A stretch of DNA of 64,000 nucleotides from Chryseobacterium vaccae. GTDB lineage: Bacteria; Bacteroidota; Bacteroidia; Flavobacteriales; Weeksellaceae. The stretch spans positions 3,286,001 through 3,350,000 of the forward strand of contig NZ_VSWH01000001.1 of NCBI RefSeq assembly GCF_009602705.1, read 5' to 3'. The notes below the pieces were generated by a model that was not told where the DNA came from, searched no databases, and was given only the letters and a program-made list of their open reading frames with translations. Shown here piece by piece: positions 44,258 through 51,808 of this stretch (position 1 is the stretch's first letter; each line of letters opens with the position of its first letter). Position numbers and translations under genes: made by a program.

Positions 44258-44593
44258 TTAAATTGTTTTTCCGAATAAATATTCAAATCTTTTTTTGGTT
44301 ACTTCCAGCTGAATATTTAAGTTTCTAATGATTAATGATAATTCCATGTCTTTCTGAACAAATTCTTCGGGATGAAAATCCGCAAAGGTTAAGCTGTTTC
44401 TATCCAGAGGGCTGATATCGATAAGGCCCTCCTGTTCACGCTCCATCCTCTTTATCCTGAGCTCAATATCTTCTACCGTCCTTCTGTAAATTAATTCTGA
44501 ATCTTCCCCGATCGTGTGTGCACGGTCTTTTCTGATCTGGTCATTGTTTCTCTGTAGTGATTCAATGAACCTTGATTTCAATTCGTCTTCCAT
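44258..44593 (-). CDS. Small coiled-coil protein
   Basis: This 111-residue, highly charged protein has two helical segments (about residues 1-58 and 75-105) separated by 'DRNSLTFADFHPEEF'. No family recognised. It is the first gene of the transcription unit that continues with vWA, PurA-like and macro genes, and the putative NrtR-type site (44616-44630) lies just upstream. It may form a complex with the vWA protein, judging only by adjacency. Confidence 0.65.
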   Translation of the reverse strand: MEDELKSRFIESLQRNNDQIRKDRAHTIGEDSELIYRRTVEDIELRIKRMEREQEGLIDISPLDRNSLTFADFHPEEFVQKDMELSLIIRNLNIQLEVTKKRFEYLFGKTI

Positions 44594-44615
44594 GTTGGCT
44601 GCATTTAAATTATTT

Positions 44616-44630
44616 GTGTTATTTTAACGC
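44616..44630. promoter_or_regulatory. Putative operator (NrtR-type motif), site 1
   Basis: GTGTTATTTTAACGC, a near-perfect palindrome, 23 bases upstream of the ATG at 44593. It matches the consensus GYGTTWnnnTWACRC shared with sites at 45802, 45856 and 46915. A clear -7 box is not seen here. Confidence 0.5.
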
Positions 44631-44675
44631 TAATTGAAAATGACATAGTTTTACACTGCTTTTGAGCAGAATTAT

Positions 44676-45224
44676 TTACACGTTGGTGTACATTACGTCG
44701 GTTCTCAATACGTATTTTGTTCCACTGATCAGGGTTTTTCCTTCATGTCTTAACGGATGATAAAAAACTAATGCTGATCCTTTTTTCGGTGCTACTGTAA
44801 ATAAGCGTTCAAATTCTGTTTCACCTCCTTCGAAATCATCATTCAGGTAGATCATGAATGTATAGAAACTTTTCTCATTTTCGTTGCGGATATAGCTTCC
44901 GTCATGATGCATTTTAAAACGCTGTCCCGGAGTGTATTTATAAACCCTGAACATTTCATTAAAATCATGAATTTTATAATTTTCATGAAATTCAGGAAGA
45001 AAATCATAAGCTCTTGTAAAAAGCTTTTCCGCCAGATCACGGTCGAAGATCATCAGCCTGTCATTATTTCTTATTCCTTTACTCATCAGCTGCTTTCCGT
45101 GCATGGTGATTTTGGCTTCTTCAAAGACTTTTTCCTCTGAAACGGCAATGTATTCATCACACTCTGTATCGGTGAGAAAGCTTTCAATCAAAAAGATCTG
45201 CGGATGTAATTCTATTTTTTCCAT
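44676..45224 (-). CDS. 2-oxoglutarate/Fe(II)-dependent prolyl-4-hydroxylase-like oxygenase
   Basis: This 182-residue protein has the iron ligands HxD in 'KMHHDGSY' (about residues 110-113) and the distal His in 'LRHEGKTL', and the 2-oxoglutarate-binding basic residue in 'GTKYVLRTD'. 'FMIYLNDDFEGGETEF' is typical of the P4H-like family (2OG-FeII_Oxy_3). It probably hydroxylates a protein or nucleotide. It lies 30 bases downstream of the NADAR gene and is likely co-transcribed with it; why an oxygenase is in this cluster is not evident. Confidence 0.9.
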   Translation of the reverse strand: MEKIELHPQIFLIESFLTDTECDEYIAVSEEKVFEEAKITMHGKQLMSKGIRNNDRLMIFDRDLAEKLFTRAYDFLPEFHENYKIHDFNEMFRVYKYTPGQRFKMHHDGSYIRNENEKSFYTFMIYLNDDFEGGETEFERLFTVAPKKGSALVFYHPLRHEGKTLISGTKYVLRTDVMYTNV

Positions 45225-45254
45225 AATTAATATTTTGTGTTGATGATCGTGTTT

Positions 45255-45797
45255 TTACCTTCTTAATTCATCTCTTACTTCCATTAAAGCGAAACCTAAA
45301 AGATTTTCTCCGTTCCACAAAGATGGATTCTGCGCTCTTGAATCTGATTCCAGCATTCCGATTCCCCAAATGTTATCATACGGGCTGGCTTCTACGAGAA
45401 TTTTATCTTCCGTTGATATCAGGAATCCTTGTAATTTAGAATTTTGTGAAAATTTCAGAAGGTTTCCTCTCTTTACAATTTCATATTTATGCTCATCCCA
45501 AAGCTGTGGATCAAAGTTTTTTACTTTTCTGCCTAAAGATTTTACTTCATTCGGAGTTTTAGCCTGCAGGATTCTTTCAAGTATTTTCTCATCATCAAAT
45601 AATCTTGCCTTTCCAGCCATCATATAATGTTCAGCTGTAGGGTATTCTATTCCGTTTTCTTCAAATGATGCAGGAAACCACTGACTGAAGCATGATTTGG
45701 TAAGTTCCTCTTTTACTGTGTGTCCCCAGAAGAATAAAAATTGTATCGCTTCATTTTTCTGAAATTTTTCAATAATATGCTGTAGAGTGTAATTCAT
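45255..45797 (-). CDS. NADAR-family ADP-ribose N-glycosidase (YbiA-like)
   Basis: From ATG at 45797 the protein has 180 residues. The longer reading to a TTG at 45818 is rejected because the promoter -7 box is at 45816-45823. NADAR motifs are clear: 'LFFWGH', 'SCFSQWFPASF', 'YPTAEHYMMAGKARLF', 'LVEASPYDNIWGIG' and 'NLLGFALMEVRD'. NADAR enzymes cleave N-glycosidic bonds in ADP-ribose-type nucleotides; some remove ADP-ribose from guanine bases. Two copies of the putative operator flank its promoter. Confidence 0.95.
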   Translation of the reverse strand: MNYTLQHIIEKFQKNEAIQFLFFWGHTVKEELTKSCFSQWFPASFEENGIEYPTAEHYMMAGKARLFDDEKILERILQAKTPNEVKSLGRKVKNFDPQLWDEHKYEIVKRGNLLKFSQNSKLQGFLISTEDKILVEASPYDNIWGIGMLESDSRAQNPSLWNGENLLGFALMEVRDELRR

Positions 45798-45801
45798 GAT
45801 T

Positions 45802-45816
45802 GCGTTATTTATACAC
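45802..45816. promoter_or_regulatory. Putative operator (NrtR-type motif), site 2
   Basis: GCGTTATTTATACAC. Its last base is the first base of the minus-strand -7 box (45816-45823), exactly as at site 4 in front of the regulator gene; binding there would cover the transcription start. Confidence 0.6.
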
Positions 45817-45848
45817 AAATTTAAAGGATAATTATTTTACACACCAAA
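45816..45848 (-). promoter_or_regulatory. Promoter of the NADAR gene
   Basis: TTTG, 21 bases, TAAATTTG on the minus strand; the -7 box is 18 bases from the ATG. Confidence 0.7.
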
Positions 45849-45855
45849 TTTATTT

Positions 45856-45870
45856 GTGTTTATTTTACAC
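45856..45870. promoter_or_regulatory. Putative operator (NrtR-type motif), site 3
   Basis: GTGTTTATTTTACAC, 8 bases upstream of the -33 element of the NADAR promoter. Together with site 2 it brackets the promoter. Confidence 0.5.
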
Positions 45871-45923
45871 TAAATAATTTAACCAACTGATTATCAATGG
45901 ATAAATTTTATTCATAAAAAATA

Positions 45924-46043
45924 TTGGAGGAATTTCCGTGGGATCGTTTTAATTGGAATGGAGATGTACCGGACTATATGATCTTGAAATTTCAAGGCGG
46001 GAAAAATCCGCCTCTATTGAATAAAGAGATCTTTATTGATTAG
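45924..46043 (+). CDS. Short ORF or gene remnant (39 aa)
   Basis: In the otherwise empty gap 45871-46206 a TTG-started frame reads 'EEFPWDRFNWNGDVPDYMIL' and on to a TAG at 46041-46043. The amino-acid composition (Trp, Pro, Asp, Gly) looks protein-like, but there is no ATG and no recognised family. It may be a fragment of a lost gene. The gap also holds AATAAAGA-GA-TCTTTATT and GGCGG/CCGCC inverted repeats within the same stretch. Confidence 0.2.
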   Translation: MEEFPWDRFNWNGDVPDYMILKFQGGKNPPLLNKEIFID

Positions 46044-46206
46044 AAGGCTGTATTTCATATACACCATGTTAAACCCCAGACAATACCACTAAAAATAAAT
46101 TAACAGGCTATGAACTAACCATTTATATTGAATAGAAAACTACTATTTATTTCTGGTTAAAGTTCTCAAAATTGAATAGGATTAGGTGCAAATTGAAATG
46201 AAGAAT

Positions 46207-46902
46207 TTATTTGATTTCAAAATAGAAACCTTCTTTTTCGAGTTCCTCATATTTTTCCTGATTGAAGGTGAAGAGTTTGCCTGGTCTTCCGCTGCCTTCT
46301 TTTTTAACGTTGTTGGTTTCGTTGAGAAGTCCGTAGCTCATCATCTTTTTACGGAAATTACGGCGGTCGATTTCCTGCCCAATGATGGTTTTATAAAGGT
46401 TTTCAAGGTCTGAAAAAGGAAATTCTTCATTGAGAAGGTTGAAACCTATCGGTTGGTAACGGATTTTGGTACGCAGTCTTTGCAATGCGGTATCAATTAT
46501 AGTTTTATGGTCGAATGCCAGAGACGGAAGTTTATTTACACTGAACCATTGGGCATCTTCAGCATCAGAATCGGCAAACAGCTCGTGATAGGAAGGGTTT
46601 ACAAGGCCCAGATAAGCCACAGAAACTACCCTGTTCCTCGGATCACGGCCTACCTTGCCAAAAGTATAGAGTTGTTCCAAAAAATCGGGCTTTATGCCCG
46701 CCTCTTCATATAATTCTCGCTTTACTGCAGTATCTACGTCTTCATCATCCAAAACAAGCCCTCCAGGAAGCGCCCAGCCTCCTTTGAAAGGTTCAATATT
46801 TCTTTTTATTAAAAGGATCTGAAGATCTTTCTTATCGAAATATCCGAAAATTACTGCATCTACAGCTACTTTTATATCCTGTAATTTTTTTGGAGACTCC
46901 AT
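46207..46902 (-). CDS. nrtR: Nudix-HTH transcriptional regulator (NrtR/AraR class)
   Basis: This 231-residue protein has an N-terminal Nudix domain (about 8-145) with a complete Nudix box 'GGLVLDDEDVDTAVKREL' followed by YEEAGI. A C-terminal winged HTH (about 150-231; 'RRNFRKKMMSYGLL', 'SGRPGKLFTF') follows. This is the NrtR layout; NrtR represses NAD metabolism genes and is released by ADP-ribose. In Bacteroidota the same architecture also includes the sugar regulator AraR, but the neighbouring ADP-ribose genes favour NrtR. The intact Nudix box means it might also hydrolyse its ligand. ATG at 46902; a putative operator covers its own promoter. Confidence 0.82.
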   Translation of the reverse strand: MESPKKLQDIKVAVDAVIFGYFDKKDLQILLIKRNIEPFKGGWALPGGLVLDDEDVDTAVKRELYEEAGIKPDFLEQLYTFGKVGRDPRNRVVSVAYLGLVNPSYHELFADSDAEDAQWFSVNKLPSLAFDHKTIIDTALQRLRTKIRYQPIGFNLLNEEFPFSDLENLYKTIIGQEIDRRNFRKKMMSYGLLNETNNVKKEGSGRPGKLFTFNQEKYEELEKEGFYFEIK

Positions 46903-46914
46903 ATAGGCTAATTT

Positions 46915-46929
46915 GCGTTACGATTACAC
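46915..46929. promoter_or_regulatory. Putative operator (NrtR-type motif), site 4
   Basis: GCGTTACGATTACAC, 12 bases before the regulator ATG, sharing its last base with the -7 box 46929-46936; suggests autoregulation. Confidence 0.6.
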
Positions 46930-46936
46930 AAAGGTA
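46929..46936 (-). promoter_or_regulatory. -7 box of the Nudix-HTH regulator gene
   Basis: TACCTTTG on the minus strand, 26 bases before the ATG at 46902; no clear -33 element. Confidence 0.55.
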
Positions 46937-47028
46937 CGATTAATAATAACATGAGAAAAATAATTTACTGCATAATAAAAAGGCTTACCTTTATGTTATC
47001 AATATAAACCACTTAAAATTAATTGATT

Positions 47029-47667
47029 ATGAGAAATTTACTATTCGCCTTATCAGTTGCATTTTTATGTATCGCCTGTGAAAAAGGCAAAACAACCACA
47101 GATAAAGAATCTGATAAAAAAGATTCTGCTTCAACAGCATGGAAGCCTGTAGATTCTGCTGCTGCGACTAAAGCCTGGATGGAATTTGCCACCCCAGGTG
47201 AAATGCATAAAATGCTCGCCAAATTTGACGGAAACTGGACCGGTACCACCACCACATGGATGGAAGAAGGTGCCCAACCTATGACCAGCCAGTCTGAATG
47301 CACGAACAAAATGATTTTTGACGGACGTTACCAGCACAGCACTTACAAGGGTAATTTTATGGGAATGCCCTTTGAAGGGATGAGTATTATGGGTTATGAT
47401 AATGCCAAGAAAAAGTTCATAAGCACTTGGATTGATAATATGGGGACAGGAATGATGCATGCCGAGGGAGATTGGAATCCTGCTAAAAAATCCATTGAGT
47501 TTAAAGGAAAAATGACAGACCCCAGCCGTCCTGAAAAAGACTGTGATGTAAGAGAGGTCTACACCTTTACGGATGATAACAACCACATGCTGGAAATGTA
47601 CGGCCCAGACTGGAAAACCGGAAAGGAAATGAAAACAATGGAGATAAAATTTGTCCGCAAAAAATAA
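47029..47667 (+). CDS. DUF1579-family putative lipoprotein
   Basis: From ATG at 47029 the protein has 212 residues (the TTG at 47023 is less likely). The N-terminus MRNLLFALSVAFLCIAC is a lipoprotein signal with Cys17. A Lys/Asp/Ser linker follows, and then a DUF1579 domain ('KFDGNWTGTTTTWMEEG', 'MSIMGYDNAKKKFISTWID', a beta-barrel-like lipocalin relative). Function unknown. Divergent from the Nudix-HTH regulator. Confidence 0.85.
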   Translation: MRNLLFALSVAFLCIACEKGKTTTDKESDKKDSASTAWKPVDSAAATKAWMEFATPGEMHKMLAKFDGNWTGTTTTWMEEGAQPMTSQSECTNKMIFDGRYQHSTYKGNFMGMPFEGMSIMGYDNAKKKFISTWIDNMGTGMMHAEGDWNPAKKSIEFKGKMTDPSRPEKDCDVREVYTFTDDNNHMLEMYGPDWKTGKEMKTMEIKFVRKK

Positions 47668-47782
47668 AATACAGGAAAAACACCTTCCGGGAAACAGTGA
47701 TTTTACTTGTTGATTTATAAAATGTTATAGCCAACTTTGGTATAGATAAAAACGGAAATAACCAGAAATAATTTATACCATC

Positions 47783-47992
47783 ATGAAAACTTTATTAACA
47801 GCCTTAATAGTAGTCATTATTATTATAGGCGGAGTATTAATCATTGTTGTAGGGAAAAGACCTTTCCCTGAACCGGAATGTATTGTATGCGGAATCAATC
47901 TTATAAGAATATTGGGTATTGCCGAAATTATTCTCGGTCTCGGTGCCCTGATAATTCAGTCTAATATGATTGAAAAGCAGAGAAATTATTGA
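47783..47992 (+). CDS. Small membrane protein, two transmembrane helices
   Basis: This 69-residue protein has helices at about residues 4-24 and 41-60, joined by a loop with 'CIVC'. No family recognised. ATG at 47783; a bidirectional terminator follows. It may be co-transcribed with the DUF1579 gene 115 bases upstream. Confidence 0.55.
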   Translation: MKTLLTALIVVIIIIGGVLIIVVGKRPFPEPECIVCGINLIRILGIAEIILGLGALIIQSNMIEKQRNY

Positions 47993-47996
47993 AAAT

Positions 47997-48026
47997 AAAA
48001 GACCGGCACAAATACCGGTCTTTTTT
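47997..48026. terminator. Bidirectional terminator
   Basis: Stem AAAAGACCGG/CCGGTCTTTT with an 8-base loop between the small membrane gene and lepA (convergent). Confidence 0.85.
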
Positions 48027-48030
48027 ATGA

Positions 48031-49827
48031 TTAGTCATTTAGTTTCAAAACTGCCATGAATGCAGACTGCGGTACTTCTACTCTTCCGATCTGCTTCATT
48101 TTCTTCTTACCTTCTTTCTGTTTTTCCAAAAGTTTACGTTTTCTGGAAATATCTCCTCCGTAACATTTTGCGGTAACGTCTTTTCTTAAAGCCTTGATGG
48201 TTTCTCTCGCAATAACTTTTGTTCCAAGAGCTGCCTGAACAGCAATATCAAACTGTTGTCTCGGGATCAGTTCACGAAGCTTTTCACACATCCTTTTACC
48301 GATATAGTATGCATTACTGTCATGAATCAATGATGAAAGTGCATCTACCATGTCACCATTGATCAGGATATCCATTTTTACAAGCTTGGAAGCTCTGAAT
48401 CCGATTGGGTGATAATCAAAAGATGCATATCCTTTAGAGATGGATTTCAATCTGTCATAGAAATCGAAAACTACTTCTGCTAATGGCATATTGAAAATCA
48501 GCTCAACTCTTTCTGATGTTAAATAACTTTGATTAACAATCTCTCCTCTCTTTTCAATACACAGAGTCATTACTGAACCAACGAAGTCAGACTTTGTAAT
48601 GATAGACGCCTTGATGAAAGGTTCTTCTACTCTATCCATCGTGGAAGGATCCATCATTTCAGATGGGTTATTGATCAAGATCGGAACTTCAGGTTCTTTT
48701 TTAGTATATCCGAAATAAGAAACGTTAGGTACCGTAGTAATCACGTTCATATTGAACTCTCTGTCAAGACGTTCCTGAACGATTTCCATGTGAAGCATTC
48801 CTAAGAATCCGCAACGGAATCCGAAACCAAGAGCTGCCGAACTTTCTGGTTCGAAAACCAAAGAAGCATCATTAAGTCTTAATTTTTCAAGAGAGAATCT
48901 CAATTCTTCAAAATCTTCAGAATCAATTGGATAGATACCAGCAAATACCATTGGCTTTACTTCTTCAAAACCATCGATAGGCCCGTCTGCCGGCTTCTCG
49001 AAAGAAGTGATGGTGTCTCCTACTTTTACTTCACGGGCATCTTTTATCCCTGAAACCAAATACCCTACATCTCCACACTGAATGGTTTTCTTTGGAACCT
49101 GTTTTAGTTTTAAAGTACCTACTTCATCTGCTCCATATTCTTTTCCAGTTGCAAAGAATTTGATCTTTTCATTTTTAGAGATACTTCCGTTCACTACTTT
49201 AAAATAGGCTTCAATCCCTCTGAACGGGTTGTATACCGAGTCGAAAATCAAAGCCTGAAGCGGTCCGTCAGGATTTCCTACCGGTGCAGGAATTCTTTCA
49301 ACAATCTGCTCCAGAAGGCTATGAACTCCTTCTCCTGTTTTTCCTGAAACCCTTAATACGTCTTCATATTCGCATCCGATAAGATTCATGATCTCGTCGG
49401 TTACTTCTTCAGGGTTGGCAGAAGGAAGGTCAATTTTATTAAGAATCGGGATAATAGTCAGATCATTTTCCAATGCAAGATAAAGGTTACTGATCGTCTG
49501 AGCCTGAATACTCTGTGCCGCATCTACAATAAGAAGGGCTCCTTCACACGCAGCAATTGAACGGGAAACTTCATATGAGAAATCTACGTGTCCCGGGGTA
49601 TCAATCAGGTTTAAAATATATTTCTCTCCTTTATATTCATAATCCATCTGGATCGCGTGGGACTTGATGGTAATCCCGCGTTCTTTCTCCAGGTCCATAT
49701 CATCCAGGGTCTGAGACTGCAGTTCTCTTTGGGTAACGGTGTTGGTATACTCCAAAAGACGGTCAGCCAAAGTACTTTTACCGTGGTCAATATGAGCGAT
49801 TATGCAAAAATTTCGTATGTTTTTCAT
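48031..49827 (-). CDS. lepA: Elongation factor 4 (LepA)
   Basis: This 598-residue translational GTPase has 'AHIDHGKST' (G1), 'DTPGHVDF' (G3), 'NKIDLP' (G4) and the LepA-specific C-terminal region with '[20 protein letters not shown]'. It acts on ribosomes during initiation or elongation and is thought to back-translocate or remodel them. Length is standard. ATG at 49827; a -7-like box TATCTTTG lies at 49847-49854. Confidence 0.98.
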   Translation of the reverse strand: MKNIRNFCIIAHIDHGKSTLADRLLEYTNTVTQRELQSQTLDDMDLEKERGITIKSHAIQMDYEYKGEKYILNLIDTPGHVDFSYEVSRSIAACEGALLIVDAAQSIQAQTISNLYLALENDLTIIPILNKIDLPSANPEEVTDEIMNLIGCEYEDVLRVSGKTGEGVHSLLEQIVERIPAPVGNPDGPLQALIFDSVYNPFRGIEAYFKVVNGSISKNEKIKFFATGKEYGADEVGTLKLKQVPKKTIQCGDVGYLVSGIKDAREVKVGDTITSFEKPADGPIDGFEEVKPMVFAGIYPIDSEDFEELRFSLEKLRLNDASLVFEPESSAALGFGFRCGFLGMLHMEIVQERLDREFNMNVITTVPNVSYFGYTKKEPEVPILINNPSEMMDPSTMDRVEEPFIKASIITKSDFVGSVMTLCIEKRGEIVNQSYLTSERVELIFNMPLAEVVFDFYDRLKSISKGYASFDYHPIGFRASKLVKMDILINGDMVDALSSLIHDSNAYYIGKRMCEKLRELIPRQQFDIAVQAALGTKVIARETIKALRKDVTAKCYGGDISRKRKLLEKQKEGKKKMKQIGRVEVPQSAFMAVLKLND

Positions 49828-49942
49828 TTAAGAACGTTGTAATTTGCAAAGATAAAAAAAAGCAAGACATTTTATCTCTCTTATATTCATTGTATTAAAT
49901 TATTTAATTTTTTGCCCAAAATACAGATGCTGTGAAAATTAA

Positions 49943-49974
49943 ACGGCTCTCACAAATCGTCTTGTAAGAGCCGT
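49943..49974 (-). terminator. Terminator of the ECF sigma operon
   Basis: Stem ACGGCTCT/AGAGCCGT extended by an ACAA/TTGT pair, 23 bases after the last gene of the operon (49997), followed by TTTAATTTT on the minus strand. Confidence 0.75.
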
Positions 49975-49996
49975 CCAACATTAAAAAAATAAACTA

Positions 49997-50503
49997 TTAT
50001 GGGTTTTGTTTAGGCTTCACATTCCCATGGTTGTGAGGCTTTCTTTCATTCATTTTATCTCTCATCATTCCTTCGGACTGAAAGAGCTTCAGTACTTTCT
50101 GACAAGGAATCACCTGCTGCATTTTATCTGCATACTTCTTTCTGTTATCCAACAACTTCTGCCCTACCTCAAAACTCTGCTGAAGTTTGGCTTTTGCTTC
50201 ATCATCCGATAAAGTTTCGGGATTAAAGTTAGGATCAAACTGGCTTTTGATCTGTTTCTGATTTTCCAGATATTCATTGTAAAGCTGTGTAAATTCAGCC
50301 TTATCATCCGCATCAATATTCAGATTATCCATGACCATATTGTTCCTGAACTTGGTAAGAAGTGCTTTTCTTTCTTCCGGAGAAAGATTATTGATTACTT
50401 CTTTTCTTTGTTTAGGGTCCATTTTTTTCCAGTCATAATCTGCACTCTGGGCATTCAGACCAAAACCATAAATAATAAAAAGCGCAAATAATATCTTTTT
50501 CAT
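49997..50503 (-). CDS. Periplasmic Spy/CpxP-like helical protein of the ECF operon
   Basis: This 168-residue protein has signal peptide MKKILFALFIIYGFGLNAQ and a wholly helical, charged mature part ('RKEVINNLSPEERKALLTKF', 'SDDEAKAKLQQSFEVGQKLL') with a basic tail. The 'SPEERKALL' pattern recalls Spy/CpxP-type periplasmic sensors. It is third in an operon after an ECF sigma factor and an anti-sigma-like protein and probably feeds envelope status into that system; inference. Confidence 0.65.
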   Translation of the reverse strand: MKKILFALFIIYGFGLNAQSADYDWKKMDPKQRKEVINNLSPEERKALLTKFRNNMVMDNLNIDADDKAEFTQLYNEYLENQKQIKSQFDPNFNPETLSDDEAKAKLQQSFEVGQKLLDNRKKYADKMQQVIPCQKVLKLFQSEGMMRDKMNERKPHNHGNVKPKQNP

Positions 50504-50511
50504 TTTTCTTA

Positions 50512-51036
50512 TTAATTATATAGATCCAAATAAACGTCCTGGGTTGAATTGCTTGCCAACTCTGCTATTTCAGAATTGGAGAATGAATCCAGATACTCAT
50601 TCATTTGAGTTTCTTCTTTCTTTGATACAGCTTTCACCGGCTGTGCAGTTTCTTTTACATCACCATTATCCCTAAGAGAAGAACCGTTATTATTCATTTG
50701 ATTTCCAGCTGTTTGATTAGTATTTTCAACAGAAGTTAAATCTGATTTCAATGTTTCATAAGCAAGTTCTCCTTCAGTTGCAGAACCTTGTTTTTCTGCT
50801 GCATAAGCTGCTTTAGGCTGAAGCGCAGAATCACTATCAGAATTAAAAACATAGGTAACTCCAAATATCAAAGCTACGGAAGCCGCTGCCGCATACATCC
50901 AGTTCAGTTTGAAAACAGGTGCTTTTTTCTCTGTTTTCACTTCACTCATTACCCTGTTCTGGATATTTTCAAATAATTCATCCGGAACTTTGTAAATGTT
51001 CTTGCGTTCTAGTTTTTCTATGTCGAACTCTTTCAT
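50512..51036 (-). CDS. Probable anti-sigma factor (single-pass membrane protein)
   Basis: This 174-residue protein has a cytoplasmic N-terminus (1-44), one membrane helix (about 45-64, 'NWMYAAAASVALIFGVTYVF') and a periplasmic Ser/Asn/Gln-rich region ending in a helix. It follows the ECF sigma gene by 17 bases, the standard position of an anti-sigma factor, although no zinc anti-sigma HxxxCxxC motif is present. It would tether the sigma factor at the membrane until a signal arrives. Confidence 0.75.
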   Translation of the reverse strand: MKEFDIEKLERKNIYKVPDELFENIQNRVMSEVKTEKKAPVFKLNWMYAAAASVALIFGVTYVFNSDSDSALQPKAAYAAEKQGSATEGELAYETLKSDLTSVENTNQTAGNQMNNNGSSLRDNGDVKETAQPVKAVSKKEETQMNEYLDSFSNSEIAELASNSTQDVYLDLYN

Positions 51037-51053
51037 CTTTTGTTGTTCAAAAA

Positions 51054-51605
51054 TTATCTTTCGTAATTTTCTTTAATATAATCTTCTATCTTTTGTTTGG
51101 CATAATGATAATTTGTTTTAAGGGTCCCTACAGACATATCTACAATTTTAGATATTTCTTCGTAAGGAAGATCATCATAATACCGCATCATAAATACCAG
51201 TTTCTGCTTTTCTGGCAGACTTTGTATAGCATTCTGAAGCAGGATCTGTATTTCTTCTGCATCACCTTCTGTATTGTCAGCAACCAGATTCTGCATATGA
51301 TACTCTGCATTTTCATCAGTTTTCTGCATTTTCTTCATCTTATTGACCTGCTGTAATGCTTCGTTGGTAGCAATCCTGTAAAGCCAGGTATACAGCTGGC
51401 TGTCATTTTTGAACTGGTGAAAATTCTGGTAGGCTTTAATAAAAGTCTCCTGCAATGTATCCTGAGCAAGATCGCCATCCACAATAATTCTTCTGATGTG
51501 CCAGTACAACCTGCTCTGATAAGCATCCATCAAGGCACGGACACCTTTATCCTGGCTCCGTGGGTTTTGCATCAACGAAATAATTTCCGCGTCCTTGATC
51601 TTCAT
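51054..51605 (-). CDS. ECF-type RNA polymerase sigma factor
   Basis: This 183-residue protein has sigma-70 region 2 ('RRIIVDGDLAQDTLQETFIK', 'TWLYRIATNEALQQ') and region 4 ('SLPEKQKLVFMMRYYDDLPY', 'YEEISKIVDMSVGTLKTNYH'). It redirects RNA polymerase to envelope- or stress-related promoters. First gene of a three-gene operon with its anti-sigma partner and a periplasmic protein. The promoter at 51631-51663 looks like a housekeeping one; no separate ECF-type promoter was recognised. Confidence 0.95.
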   Translation of the reverse strand: MKIKDAEIISLMQNPRSQDKGVRALMDAYQSRLYWHIRRIIVDGDLAQDTLQETFIKAYQNFHQFKNDSQLYTWLYRIATNEALQQVNKMKKMQKTDENAEYHMQNLVADNTEGDAEEIQILLQNAIQSLPEKQKLVFMMRYYDDLPYEEISKIVDMSVGTLKTNYHYAKQKIEDYIKENYER

Positions 51606-51630
51606 AAGATGCTATCACTGTTTTGGATTA

Positions 51631-51663
51631 CAAAAATAACTGAAAGTTAAATTACTTATTCAA
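51631..51663 (-). promoter_or_regulatory. Promoter of the ECF sigma operon
   Basis: TTG, 22 bases, TATTTTTG on the minus strand; the -7 box is 25 bases before the ATG at 51605. Confidence 0.6.
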
Positions 51664-51796
51664 TTTTTAGTCCAAATATTACAAATAATATGAGCGGGTT
51701 ACACCAAAACCTTTACTCCACTTACTTTATAAGGAAATATCAAAAATTTCCTGACTGCCGGTTTGTCCTTTCTTTTCTGAACTCACCGTAAAATAT

Positions 51797-51804
51797 TATC
51801 TTTG
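51797..51804 (+). promoter_or_regulatory. -7 box of the DUF2520-kdsC-maf operon
   Basis: TATCTTTG ends only 4 bases before the ATG at 51809, so transcription would begin at or next to the start codon (leaderless mRNA). The -33 position is T-rich without TTG. Confidence 0.5.
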
Positions 51805-51808
51805 TTAG

